A DNA stretch of 64,000 nucleotides from Treponema sp. (lineage in GTDB: Bacteria > Spirochaetota > Spirochaetia > Treponematales > Breznakiellaceae): contig WRLP01000006.1 in the NCBI GenBank assembly GCA_009777535.1, positions 62,001 to 126,000 of the forward strand, written 5' to 3'. The notes beneath the pieces are model-generated. The model was not told the DNA's origin. It ran no database searches and saw only the letters and a list, made by a program, of their open reading frames with translations. Of the stretch, positions 9,116 through 18,549 are shown one piece after another; position 1 is the first letter of the stretch, and each line of letters opens with the position of its first letter. Both the position numbers and the translations under genes were made by a program.

Positions 9116-11983
9116 ATGATTTCACTTTCAGTCAAAAAGCGGCCTGCGTTTCTTACCGCCGGCGCCATAGTAGCCGCTATTCTTATTTTTAACTGTGCAA
9201 CCACGCCAAGAGCCAATTTCGGCGGCCTTGGGAAGGCATCAGATCCGGTACCGCTGACAAGCCGGGCAATTACAGGAATACTGCCCAATGGGCTGCGATA
9301 CTATATTCTCGAAAACCGGCGGCCGGAAAATAGGGCACATCTGGCTTTGGCCGTTAAGGCCGGCTCTGTTCTGGAAAAAGATGATGAAAGGGGCTTTGCC
9401 CATTTTGTGGAACATCTTGCGTTTAACAATACTGCGCGTTTTCCCAAACTTGAATTAATTGAGTATCTGCGCTCGCTGGGAATGCGCTTCGGCCCCGATG
9501 TAAACGCTTATACTTCGTATGACGAAACCGTATACGGTTTTGATGTGCCCGTCGAAATTATAAACGGTGTAAAAAGCATTCCTCCAAAAGCCCTGGCAAT
9601 TATAGACGACTGGAGTTATGCAGTAAGCATTACCCCTGAAGATGTGGCTGGCGAAAGCCAGGTAATCATGGAAGAATACCGCACCCGCCTTGGCGCGATG
9701 GATCGTGTGCGAAGAATCACTTTGCCAATTCTGTTTTCCGGCTCCCAATACGCAAACCGCCAGCCAATCGGACTGCCGGAAATTATCGAAAATGCTGCTG
9801 CCGGACAATTAACCGCCTTTTATAAAAGATGGTATACAAGCGATAATATGGCCATTATTTTTGTAGGTGATTTTGACGGTAAAGCGCTGGAAACAAGCCT
9901 GGCAGAACACTTTACAATGCCCGCCGCCGAAAAACCGGTTGATCGCCCTGTTTATAAACTTCCGCCCCCGAAAAAAGGCAACTTCCATGTTGAATACATT
10001 ACCGACCCGGAGCTTACTTCTGTAAGTATTTCAGTTTACTACAAGCAAAAAACAGAAGATAAAAACGGCACGGTCGGTTATTACAGGCAGACAGTAATTG
10101 ATTACCTCATCAGCACAATGCTTAATTTGCGTTTTGAAGAAGCTCTTTCAAAACCGCAGGCCGCCGCAGTAGAAGCCTGGGGCGGTACATGGAACTGGTC
10201 GGAGGACGCAAGATTCTATGTTATGGGAACCCAGCCAAAAACCGCCAATACCGCAGCGGCACTGCGTGATCTGCTCCTGGAAAAAGAATCCATTCGCCGT
10301 CATGGATTCACGGAAGATGAACTTTTTCGCGCAAAACTCAGGTTAATTGCCTTCATGGACAGGCAGTTATCCGAAAAAGACAATCAGAATTCAAGAGTTG
10401 TTATTCAATCTTTTACTTCCCATTATTTAAAAGGCGATGATATGGCGGATATTGAATGGGAAGTGGACGCCATCAATTTACTGCTTCCATATATAGGGAC
10501 AAGGGAAATATCAAATGCCGCGAAAAAATATTTCTCATACAATGACTGCGTTGTTTTTATCACGGCGCCTGAAGACGAAGAACTTCCCTCCGGAGAACAG
10601 GTAAAAAATATTTTTGCTGAAACAGCCAGAGTTAGAATTGAAACGAGATCTTCGGCCACACTCTCAGGCGATATTTTAAATACAGTTCCCTCACCCGGAA
10701 TTATTGTATCGGAAGCAGCCGACAGCGAAACCGGCGCGCTTATCTGGCGGCTTAATAACGGAGCAACCGTTATACTGAAAAAAACAGAAAACAAAAGCAA
10801 TGAAGTTATCCTTTACGCAATAGCGAAGGGGGGAACTGCAAATGCCGCCGAAAACGAAGCCGTTTCAGCCGGCCTCGCCTCTGAAATGATTTCTGTTTCC
10901 GGCCTTGGTGAATATTCCAGGACGGAGCTGATTAACAAGCTGGCCGGCAAGCAGGTATCAATGTCGCTCTGGGCAGCGGATCATTACCGCGGGTTCCAGG
11001 GTTCATCCACGTCAAACGACCTTAAAACAATGTTCGAGTTGTTGTACCTTGGTTTTACAAACCCAAGGATTGATGATGATGCCGTTGCCGCCATGATCGA
11101 CCAGTACAGGACAAACCTTGCAAGGCAGGAAGATAATCCCGAAAGGGTTTTTTACAATGAAATTACAAAAACCATCAATAACTATCAGCCACGTTTTATG
11201 CCCCTGGAATTAGCGGATATGGATAAGGTTTCCATTGATCAAGCCTCGGCTTTTATTGGCAAATGCCTTAACCCGGGCGATTATACTTTTGTATTGACCG
11301 GCAATCTTGATATCGATGTAACAAGAGAGCTTATTTGCATTTACCTGGCTTCAATACCGAATTCTGCGCCAATGAACTCGTGGACGGATCCTGGGATACT
11401 GCGTCCGGACCAAACCGAAAAAATGATATACAAGGGAGTGGATCAAAGAAGCATGGTCTACCTTGGCTGGTTTTCCCAGGGATCCCCCGAATTCAGCGAG
11501 GAGAGAAATCAGAGCGCGGCAATACTTTCCGAGTATCTTGATATTATTCTTACCGACGAGATTCGGGAAAAAATGGGCGGGGTATATTCGATTCATGCAG
11601 GCGCCTCTGTTTCAACAATTCCTAACGGAGAGGCCAGGCTGAGTATATATTTTTACTGTAACCCCGAAAGAGCCGCAGAATTAATAGGCGCCGTAAAAGA
11701 GCAGATAACGCAGGCGGCCGGCCGGCCTCTTGTTCGGGATACTTTTGATAAATCCAGAGAAGCCCTTATAAAGGAACACGAAACCGCTATACAGCGAAAT
11801 TTGCACATAGCACAAAGTTACGCCAATTCATCGGCGCTTTACAATACCCCGCTTTCAAGGCTCGACAGCAGGCCGGCCGCGATTATGGCAGTTACGCCGG
11901 AAGATGTTCAGGCTCTTTGTAAAATGCTTTTGGGAAACGGCCCTGTGCAGATTGTACTCTACCCGGAGGACTGGGGTAATTAA
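9116..11983 (+). CDS. M16 (pitrilysin-type) zinc protease, lipoprotein
   Basis: The 955-residue protein carries two M16 modules. The N-terminal half holds the inverted zinc motif HxxEH as HFVEH at residues 96-100, and a downstream Glu cluster near ITPEDVAGESQVIMEEYRTR supplies the third ligand. The C-terminal half is the inactive clam-shell partner, with YRGFQGSSTSNDLKTMFELL. The N-terminus has a hydrophobic stretch followed by FNCATT, so Cys27 is probably lipidated and the enzyme anchored facing the periplasm. It would degrade peptides. The stop overlaps that of the convergent molybdenum hydroxylase by 4 bases. Confidence 0.92.
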   Translation: MISLSVKKRPAFLTAGAIVAAILIFNCATTPRANFGGLGKASDPVPLTSRAITGILPNGLRYYILENRRPENRAHLALAVKAGSVLEKDDERGFAHFVEHLAFNNTARFPKLELIEYLRSLGMRFGPDVNAYTSYDETVYGFDVPVEIINGVKSIPPKALAIIDDWSYAVSITPEDVAGESQVIMEEYRTRLGAMDRVRRITLPILFSGSQYANRQPIGLPEIIENAAAGQLTAFYKRWYTSDNMAIIFVGDFDGKALETSLAEHFTMPAAEKPVDRPVYKLPPPKKGNFHVEYITDPELTSVSISVYYKQKTEDKNGTVGYYRQTVIDYLISTMLNLRFEEALSKPQAAAVEAWGGTWNWSEDARFYVMGTQPKTANTAAALRDLLLEKESIRRHGFTEDELFRAKLRLIAFMDRQLSEKDNQNSRVVIQSFTSHYLKGDDMADIEWEVDAINLLLPYIGTREISNAAKKYFSYNDCVVFITAPEDEELPSGEQVKNIFAETARVRIETRSSATLSGDILNTVPSPGIIVSEAADSETGALIWRLNNGATVILKKTENKSNEVILYAIAKGGTANAAENEAVSAGLASEMISVSGLGEYSRTELINKLAGKQVSMSLWAADHYRGFQGSSTSNDLKTMFELLYLGFTNPRIDDDAVAAMIDQYRTNLARQEDNPERVFYNEITKTINNYQPRFMPLELADMDKVSIDQASAFIGKCLNPGDYTFVLTGNLDIDVTRELICIYLASIPNSAPMNSWTDPGILRPDQTEKMIYKGVDQRSMVYLGWFSQGSPEFSEERNQSAAILSEYLDIILTDEIREKMGGVYSIHAGASVSTIPNGEARLSIYFYCNPERAAELIGAVKEQITQAAGRPLVRDTFDKSREALIKEHETAIQRNLHIAQSYANSSALYNTPLSRLDSRPAAIMAVTPEDVQALCKMLLGNGPVQIVLYPEDWGN

Positions 11984-14562
11984 TTTCTGTAAAAGGTGCC
12001 TTCCATGGGGAGCCTGGTGCGGTGTTTTCCGTCTTTGGCATAATATGCACCTGCGATGGCCGGCGTAACGGGAATTGTCGCAAGTTCTCCTACACCTTTC
12101 GCACCGTAGGCAATCGAAATGGGATTTTTCGGTTTAACAAAGATAATTTCCATGCAGGGAGCCTGGTCGGCACGGAGCAGGCCAAGAGTGCCGTAACGCG
12201 CTTTTGGAAAGCCGCCTTCCATCGGGAAGTCCTCGGTAAGAGCGTAGCCCATGCCCATCAATAGGCCCCCTTCAATCTGCCCCTCCGCCGACTTTGGATT
12301 TACCACCGTGCCGATATCGTAGGCGGCGATTATCTTTTCTACCTTTCCTTCATCGTCCAAAATGGCGACGGTTACGGCGTAACTGTAGGATATATGGCTA
12401 ACAGGATTGGGCTTACCGCTGTTCAAAGGATCAGTTACACCGGAATACTCCCCGTAAAACTCCCTGCCTTCCAGCCTCTCCAAACAGCCGCCCGTCTCGT
12501 CCAGTGCTTCCCGCAGCCTCAGCGCCGCCTGCCTTGCCGCCTCTCCGGTAAAAACCGATTGCCGCGAAGCGGTAGTAGTTCCTGAATTAGGCGTCCGGCT
12601 TGTATTGGGGCGCTCAACCATAAAACACTCCGGCGGCATATTTAATGTTTCGCAGGCTATCTGAAGAAGAACTGTCGCAAGTCCCTGGCCAAGGCAGGCG
12701 GCGCTGCTCCTGATGTGGATTATGCCCTGCTCCACCGAAAAAATGCAGCGGCCGGTGTCCAGCAGTCCAACGCCAATCCCCGAATTCTTGAAAGCGCAGG
12801 CAATGCCAACATGCCTGCCCTCGCCTCTGGCTTTTTCATAAATATCTTTGACGGCAAGCAGGCAGGCTTCCAGCTCTGTATCCCGGCCGGCAACCTGCCC
12901 ATTAGGTAAAACTTGCTGCGGCCTTATGGCGTTCCGGTATCGTATCTCCCAGGGGCTGATACCCGCTTTTTCAGCCAGCAAATTCAGGTTGCTTTCAGTT
13001 GCGAAACAGCTCTGCGGAACGCCGAATCCGCGGAAAGCGCCGGCCGGAATATTATTCGTATAAACGGCGGTACCATCAATATCTATCACCTGATAATTGT
13101 ACGGGCCGGCGGCATGGGTACAGCAGCGCTGCAGAACCGGTCCACCCAGGCTTGCATACGCGCCGGTATCAGAAATAATTTTTGCCTTCATCGCCGTTAG
13201 TATTCCGTTTTCATCGCAGCCTGTGGTAAATTCCATTTCCATGGCATGCCGTTTCGGGTGAACTTCCATGCTCTCCTTCCGGGAAAGAAGCACCTTAACC
13301 GGCTTTTTAAGAATCCATGCCGCAAGGCAGGCATGATGCTGGACACTCATATCTTCCTTGCCGCCAAATCCGCCGCCCACAAAACTACTGATGACACGTA
13401 ACTTACATGGCTCTATTCCCAGCATCCTGGAACATTCCCGCTGTTCATCGTAGACGCTCTGCCCCCCCGAATACAGTGTCAGGCCGTCCCTGCCGTCCGG
13501 CATGGCGATTGCACATTCCGGCTCCATGAATGCATGTTCTGTAAAAGGAACTGAATAACGGCAGGTTACCACATACCTTGATTTTACCAGAACCTCATCG
13601 GCATTTCCCCTTGTAAGGCGCTCATGCGATAGAACATTATTTTTGTTTGTGTGTATCAGGGGCGCTCCTTCTGCCATCGATTCTTGCGGGCTTGTTATGG
13701 GCTTTAGCACTTCATATTCGATTTTAACAAGAGCTTTTACCTCATCAAGAAATTCCCTGTTTCTGCAAACAACAACCGCCAGAGCATCGCCAATAAAGCG
13801 GGTAATGCCGCCTTCTGCAATCATCACATCGTAATCGGAAATGTGCGCAAGATGGCCTATTTTGATATTTCCGTGTACATCTTTTGCCGTCAGGACAGTA
13901 ACGCAATCACTGTGTTTCAAAGCCTGTGAAACATCAATTTTAAGTAAACGTGCCCTTGGATACATGGAACGAACGGCGGATGCATGAAGCATACCGTGAA
14001 ACTCAAGATCATCTGCATATTTTCCGCTGCCAATAATCTTCTCTGCGGCATCAATTCGGTTCGTACTCTCACCGACTTTTCCACTACCGCAGGGTATTTG
14101 CAGGGGCGAATTTTCTTTGAATAAGCCGGCGGCAATTTGAATGCCCAGCACAATTTTTTTATAGCCGGTGCATCTGCAAATATTTGCCCTGATTGTACGG
14201 CGTATTGTTTTTTCATCGGGATTTTTATCCTGATCAAGTAACGACTTGGTGCTTAAAACAATGCCTGGAATACAAAAACCGCACTGTACCGCTCCCGCTT
14301 TAATAAAGGCGTGTGTATATACTTCTTTTTCCCGCCCTGAAAGGCCTTCAACCGTTATTATTTGCCTGCCTTCAATTTTTTTTAACTTGGTTAAACATGA
14401 GCGAATGGGCATTCCATCAGATAGAACCGTACAGGCTCCGCAGGCGCCGCTTCCACAGCCGTTTTTAACGGATTTAAGGAGCATGTCTCCGCGCAGAAAA
14501 TCAAGCAGCAACTTATCCGCCCCGCCTGCGACCGGCCTTCCGTTCACTGAAAAATCAACCAT
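11980..14562 (-). CDS. Molybdenum hydroxylase (xanthine dehydrogenase/aldehyde oxidoreductase family), Fe-S and Mo domains fused, no FAD domain
   Basis: The 860-residue protein begins with a plant-type [2Fe-2S] domain (Cys36, 41, 44, 56) and a second [2Fe-2S] domain (Cys94, 97, 129, 131), followed from about residue 165 by the molybdopterin-binding region. GGGFGGKEDMSV and the C-terminal GAKGVGELATIPVTPAIAGAYY, with the catalytic Glu of GVGE, are visible. The order Fe-S then Mo, without an FAD module, is like Desulfovibrio aldehyde oxidoreductase rather than canonical three-part xanthine dehydrogenase. Substrate (purine, aldehyde or other) is not predictable. No neighbouring maturation gene (XdhC type) is present. 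Its upstream region is shared with divergent ald. Confidence 0.88.
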   Translation of the reverse strand: MVDFSVNGRPVAGGADKLLLDFLRGDMLLKSVKNGCGSGACGACTVLSDGMPIRSCLTKLKKIEGRQIITVEGLSGREKEVYTHAFIKAGAVQCGFCIPGIVLSTKSLLDQDKNPDEKTIRRTIRANICRCTGYKKIVLGIQIAAGLFKENSPLQIPCGSGKVGESTNRIDAAEKIIGSGKYADDLEFHGMLHASAVRSMYPRARLLKIDVSQALKHSDCVTVLTAKDVHGNIKIGHLAHISDYDVMIAEGGITRFIGDALAVVVCRNREFLDEVKALVKIEYEVLKPITSPQESMAEGAPLIHTNKNNVLSHERLTRGNADEVLVKSRYVVTCRYSVPFTEHAFMEPECAIAMPDGRDGLTLYSGGQSVYDEQRECSRMLGIEPCKLRVISSFVGGGFGGKEDMSVQHHACLAAWILKKPVKVLLSRKESMEVHPKRHAMEMEFTTGCDENGILTAMKAKIISDTGAYASLGGPVLQRCCTHAAGPYNYQVIDIDGTAVYTNNIPAGAFRGFGVPQSCFATESNLNLLAEKAGISPWEIRYRNAIRPQQVLPNGQVAGRDTELEACLLAVKDIYEKARGEGRHVGIACAFKNSGIGVGLLDTGRCIFSVEQGIIHIRSSAACLGQGLATVLLQIACETLNMPPECFMVERPNTSRTPNSGTTTASRQSVFTGEAARQAALRLREALDETGGCLERLEGREFYGEYSGVTDPLNSGKPNPVSHISYSYAVTVAILDDEGKVEKIIAAYDIGTVVNPKSAEGQIEGGLLMGMGYALTEDFPMEGGFPKARYGTLGLLRADQAPCMEIIFVKPKNPISIAYGAKGVGELATIPVTPAIAGAYYAKDGKHRTRLPMEGTFYRN

Positions 14563-14683
14563 TATTAAAGATAATATATAAAAACCGTTACAGATAGCTG
14601 TTTTTCAAAAAAAAACATACACATTTTTCTATTATGTGTTACAATATTATTAAATACATACACAAAATTATTGGAGGTAGATA

Positions 14684-15796
14684 ATGAAAGTAGGAGCAGT
14701 AAAGGAGATTAAAAAACACGAATACAGGGTAGGTCTTACGCCAAATGCTGTAAAAGCTTATGTAAACGCGGGGCATACGGTTTTTGTTGAAAAAAGCGCA
14801 GGCGAAGGATCAGGGTATACCGATGAACAGTACACCGCCGCCGGAGCCAAAATCATGTCTCAGACGCAGATATGGGCAGAAGCGGATATGATTGTCAAGG
14901 TAAAGGAACCTCTGGAAGCTGAATACGGCTTTATCCGCGAAAATCAAATATTGTACACCTATTTGCATCTTGCGCCGGACCGGCCGCAGACCGACGCATT
15001 GGTATCATCCAAGTGTTCAGCAGTCGCCTACGAAACCATTCGCGACCGCAAAGGACAGCTCCCCTGCCTGAAGCCAATGAGCCAGATTGCAGGGCGCCTG
15101 TCCATTCAGGAAGGGGCGAAATTCCTGGAAAAACCGATGGGCGGCAGGGGCGTATTGCTGGTAGGCGTACCGGGCGTACCTCGGGCAGAAGTTGTTGTAC
15201 TTGGGGCAGGTGTTGTCGGCGCAAGTGCGGCGAAGATTGCCGTGGGCATGGGCGCCCACGTTACCATTGTTGATATTGACCTTGACAAGCTGGAGTACCT
15301 TGAAGATATCTATAACGGCAGGGTAAACACTCTTTATTCAACGCCGGAAAATATCAAGGATATTCTGCCAAAAGCGGATTTGGTAATTGGCGCGGTTCTT
15401 ATTCCGGGATCAGCGGCGCCAAAACTGATACGCAATGAGCATCTGCCCACAATGAAAAAGGGCTCGGTTATAGTGGATGTCGCCATTGATCAGGGCGGCT
15501 GCAGCGAGGCAAGCCATGTGACATATCATGACGACCCGGTTTATGTGAAGGACGGTGTCCTGAATTACTGTGTCGGCAATATGCCGGGAGCAGTTTCATA
15601 TACATCGACTAACGCCCTTGGGAACGCTACGCTGAATTACGGCCTTTCAATCGCGAAGAACGGCCTCGAGAAGGCGTTGAAACAGGATCCAGGGTTATTG
15701 GAGGGACTGAATGTCTACAAGGGCCACATTACCTTTAAGGGTGTAGCTGATGCACACGGCCTTCCATATACCACCGCATCCGAGGTAATTAAATAA
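14684..15796 (+). CDS. ald: Alanine dehydrogenase
   Basis: NAD-dependent enzyme converting L-alanine and pyruvate plus ammonia. The 370-residue protein opens [20 protein letters not shown], has the substrate Lys/His region (YTYLHLAPD), and a Rossmann segment [20 protein letters not shown] near 168-190. Length is typical. A strong GGAGGT ribosome site lies about 7 bases before ATG 14684. It is transcribed alone, divergently from the molybdenum hydroxylase, and may belong to ammonia or amino-acid fermentation metabolism. Confidence 0.96.
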   Translation: MKVGAVKEIKKHEYRVGLTPNAVKAYVNAGHTVFVEKSAGEGSGYTDEQYTAAGAKIMSQTQIWAEADMIVKVKEPLEAEYGFIRENQILYTYLHLAPDRPQTDALVSSKCSAVAYETIRDRKGQLPCLKPMSQIAGRLSIQEGAKFLEKPMGGRGVLLVGVPGVPRAEVVVLGAGVVGASAAKIAVGMGAHVTIVDIDLDKLEYLEDIYNGRVNTLYSTPENIKDILPKADLVIGAVLIPGSAAPKLIRNEHLPTMKKGSVIVDVAIDQGGCSEASHVTYHDDPVYVKDGVLNYCVGNMPGAVSYTSTNALGNATLNYGLSIAKNGLEKALKQDPGLLEGLNVYKGHITFKGVADAHGLPYTTASEVIK

Positions 15797-15805
15797 ATCT
15801 ATAAA

Positions 15806-15855
15806 CATGCAACTACTTTTTTCTTTCTGTGGTCTAATAATTAAGTGGTTGCATG
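15806..15855 (+). promoter_or_regulatory. Inverted repeat enclosing the fabH start codon
   Basis: CATGCAACTAC at 15806-15816 is matched by GTGGTTGCATG at 15845-15855 (10 of 11 positions pair). The right arm contains the fabH ATG (15853-15855) and the weak ribosome site. It could be a protein-binding operator or an RNA hairpin that hides the start; the sequence alone does not decide. Confidence 0.35.
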
Positions 15856-16893
15856 AAAATAGAAATAATAGCTACCGGCCGGGCAGTACCTGCTCTGTGC
15901 CTTACAAATTATGATTTAGCTCAACGTATAGAAACTGATGATGAGTGGATACATTCCCATACCGGCATCAAAGCCAGGCACATTGCCGATGAAGACACAG
16001 CCGCCAGCGATCTGGGGTCAACCGCAGCCCTTGAAGCAATAAATCTGGCAATCCAACAAAAAGCGGTAGCTGAAAAAACTCCCGAAGAATTTGCTTTAAC
16101 ACTGGATCTAATTGTTTTATGCAGTTCCACCCAGGATTATTGCAGCTGTCCTGCCACCTCGTGCATTATTCAGCACATTCTTGGAGCAAAAAACGCTGCT
16201 GCTATGGATGTTAGTGTGGCTTGTTCCAGTTTTATATATGGCCTGGAGACCGCTGTTTCCATGTTAAAGACCGACCCTCGGCGCAAACGGGCGCTTGTGA
16301 TTGGAGTGGATCTGCTCTCACGAATTACCAACTGGGAAGATCGCAGTACCTGTGTTCTCTTTGGAGACGGCGCCGGGGCGGTGTTGCTGGAAAAAAACGA
16401 TACACCACAGAAAGCGGACGCGAGCGCCGGCAGCGGCGTACTCAGGTCAATTCTTGGCGCAGACGGTTCAGGATGGGAGAGCCTTATCGTCCGCCGCGGG
16501 GGGAGCAGATCGCCGTGGAAGAAGGGCGAAACAGTTGATAACGGGGCAAAAATAGTAATGAAAGGGCATGCGGTGTATAATTTTGCCGTAAGAATCATAA
16601 CCGAAACCGTATTAAAAATGATGAGGGAAGAAAATTTAACGATAGAAGATATAACGTTGATTGTTCCCCATCAGGCAAACGCCCGCATTATTCAAGCAGC
16701 CGGAAAAAGGCTCAAAATTCCCGAAGAAAAATTTTATATTAACATTGAAAGATATGCCAACACATCATCAGCTTCCATTCCCATTGCTCTTGATGAAGTA
16801 AACCGCTGCGGCACCATTAAAAAAGGTGATCTTATCATGACCGTGGGTTTTGGAGCCGGACTTACATACGGAGGTAATCTAATCAGATGGTAA
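15853..16893 (+). CDS. fabH: Beta-ketoacyl-ACP synthase III (FabH)
   Basis: FabH condenses acetyl-CoA (or another starter) with malonyl-ACP to begin fatty acid synthesis. The 346-residue protein has the catalytic triad: Cys124 in DVSVACSSFIYG, His in IVPHQANARII, and Asn in ERYANTSSASIPIAL. Trp32 region EWIHSHTGIKAR is also typical. It stands alone, followed by a strong terminator, and is 12 kb from the polyene cluster. It could supply either normal fatty acid or polyene synthesis, though the latter normally uses an aryl starter. The start at ATG 15853 has no clear ribosome site. Confidence 0.95.
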   Translation: MKIEIIATGRAVPALCLTNYDLAQRIETDDEWIHSHTGIKARHIADEDTAASDLGSTAALEAINLAIQQKAVAEKTPEEFALTLDLIVLCSSTQDYCSCPATSCIIQHILGAKNAAAMDVSVACSSFIYGLETAVSMLKTDPRRKRALVIGVDLLSRITNWEDRSTCVLFGDGAGAVLLEKNDTPQKADASAGSGVLRSILGADGSGWESLIVRRGGSRSPWKKGETVDNGAKIVMKGHAVYNFAVRIITETVLKMMREENLTIEDITLIVPHQANARIIQAAGKRLKIPEEKFYINIERYANTSSASIPIALDEVNRCGTIKKGDLIMTVGFGAGLTYGGNLIRW

Positions 16894-16938
16894 CCACACA
16901 CCCTTTTGGGGTTCGACTTCCCTAAAGTATTTGTTTAT

Positions 16939-16959
16939 GGAGTTTGCGTAGCAAACTCC
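16939..16959. repeat. Short perfect hairpin after fabH
   Basis: GGAGTTTGC (16939-16947) and GCAAACTCC (16951-16959) form a 9-bp stem with a 3-base loop, a few bases before the terminator. There is no T-run, so it is not itself an intrinsic terminator. Confidence 0.6.
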
Positions 16960-16963
16960 AAGA

Positions 16964-17006
16964 CAAAAAAAGCCTGACCACCTACAAGTGGTCAGGCTTT
17001 TTTTTG
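16964..17006. terminator. Bidirectional intrinsic terminator between fabH and tRNA-Glu
   Basis: GCCTGACCAC (16972-16981) and GTGGTCAGGC (16988-16997) form a 10-bp GC-rich stem with a 6-base loop. An A-run precedes it and a T-run follows, so it serves both the rightward fabH transcript and the leftward tRNA. Confidence 0.92.
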
Positions 17007-17009
17007 TCA

Positions 17010-17081
<72 letters not shown>

Positions 17082-17199
17082 TGTATAAAACAAAAAACTC
17101 AAAGAGTTTTTTGTTTTAACATGGATTTTCCACTTCGTAAAAACTCCACATAATGAATAACATACCAAAATACTCATACCATTGTCAATACAAGCCGCC

Positions 17200-18444
17200 C
17201 TACATCTTTAATTTATCCTTGAGTAAATCCTTGAACTTATGAACCGCATCGTTGTTTGGTTCAAGCGCGATGGAAGAATCGCAGTCGGACAACGCTTTGG
17301 GATAGTCGCCAATGTGGTAGTACGCCTGGCCGCGCCTGAAAAGACAGAATGGCTGATACGGATTAATAATCAATGAATTGGTAAAATCATCGATAGCCTG
17401 TGAATATTTTTTTACCACAGAATTGACAACACCACGGTAGTAAGCTGCTTTATATGATTTACTGTCTAATTCCAGAGCATGATTAAAATCATCGATTGCC
17501 TCTGTATATTTTGAACATGCAAAATGAGCCATACCACGGTGTTTGAATATTATCGAACTGATTGTATTATCAGGTTTATGTTCCAGAATGCGGCTGTATA
17601 AGGAAGCAGCTTCATCAAAATTGTTTTTGTTATGAGCGGATAGAGCCCGCAGCAGTAAATCATCAATAGAAACATTTTCTCCCGAAAAAGGCTCAAAATC
17701 AGCATATCCGGCGGTATTTTCTATTTTTTCTGCATTTTCTTCCGAGAAAAGTAAAGCATCGGTAGATTCCTCAATTTTCTGAAAAAAGCTTTCGCGCCGC
17801 TTTTCCAGCTCGCTGTTTAGCTGACGTTGATAACTTCTTATCTCCTGGAATATTAAATCTGCCAAAGACAGGCTTGCATTTACAGCCGCAAGTTTACGCT
17901 TCATTGGTTCATCAAAAGGGGTAAATTCTGCTTTGTAGACCAACTCATGTTCAACTTCTGCCCAGGCATCCTGTAAAATAGTTCGTATCTGAATCTCGGC
18001 AATTTCACAGTCTGCCTTTCCCCTTGTATTGATAATATCTTCGGGGATTTTAATCAGTAAATGAGTTGATTCATAACCAAATTCCTTAAAAGTATAGTGC
18101 CCTTTACGCTCGGCCTCTGTAACATTAAAGTTGATTTTTATTAGCCTCTCTACTTCTGTTAAATCCTCGATAAACGGACATACTATTCTTATGCCGATAA
18201 GGTCTGTAATGCATGGGGTATTATTTCCGGTTTTTAAGATCGAAATATACTTTCTGAAATAACTTTCAAAATTCTTAATTCTGCCAATTACAATCGGAGG
18301 AGAGTTTAGGACGAGCAGTACCTGTTCTATGCGATTTTTAAGATCATTTACAATAAAAAAACGTATCCCTTTTAACTGCTCGTATTGACGCAGTAACTCC
18401 CTCTGGTCCGGATTCGAGAACACATCAACCATGTTGTCTTTCAT
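17200..18444 (-). CDS. RelA/SpoT-type (p)ppGpp synthetase domain with C-terminal TPR repeats
   Basis: The protein of about 414 residues has a (p)ppGpp synthetase domain in its first half (GRIKNFESYFRKY for nucleotide binding, TDLIGIRIVCPF, GYESTHLLI and EIQIRTILQDAWAEVEHEL). No HD hydrolase domain is seen. From about 270 there are four tetratricopeptide repeats (AASLYSRILEHKPDN, AIDDFNHALELDSKS, AIDDFTNSLIINPYQ, ALSDCDSSIALEPNN). This is a small alarmone synthetase fused to a protein-interaction domain; ligand is probably GTP/GDP plus ATP. The frame is open to a TTG at 18504, but that lies within the flaA terminator; ATG 18444 with an AAAGAG site is preferred. It follows flaA. Confidence 0.85.
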   Translation of the reverse strand: MKDNMVDVFSNPDQRELLRQYEQLKGIRFFIVNDLKNRIEQVLLVLNSPPIVIGRIKNFESYFRKYISILKTGNNTPCITDLIGIRIVCPFIEDLTEVERLIKINFNVTEAERKGHYTFKEFGYESTHLLIKIPEDIINTRGKADCEIAEIQIRTILQDAWAEVEHELVYKAEFTPFDEPMKRKLAAVNASLSLADLIFQEIRSYQRQLNSELEKRRESFFQKIEESTDALLFSEENAEKIENTAGYADFEPFSGENVSIDDLLLRALSAHNKNNFDEAASLYSRILEHKPDNTISSIIFKHRGMAHFACSKYTEAIDDFNHALELDSKSYKAAYYRGVVNSVVKKYSQAIDDFTNSLIINPYQPFCLFRRGQAYYHIGDYPKALSDCDSSIALEPNNDAVHKFKDLLKDKLKM

Positions 18445-18472
18445 GAGAAATCTCTTTTTCAATTGTTTATAA

Positions 18473-18515
18473 AAAAGGCTGTCTAAAAACCAAAAGATTT
18501 TCAAACAGCCTTTTT
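18473..18515 (-). terminator. Intrinsic terminator after flaA
   Basis: AAAAAGGCTGT (18473-18483) pairs with ACAGCCTTTTT (18505-18515) across a 21-base loop; read leftward it ends in a U-run. It lies between the flaA stop (18550) and the start of the alarmone synthetase gene (18444). Confidence 0.7.
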
Positions 18516-18549
18516 AAAACGGCGCCGGCTAACCGGCTAAACTGCCGTA

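Noticed and set aside
18444-18504. An upstream TTG start for the alarmone synthetase
   Set aside because: It falls inside the flaA terminator hairpin and has no ribosome site.
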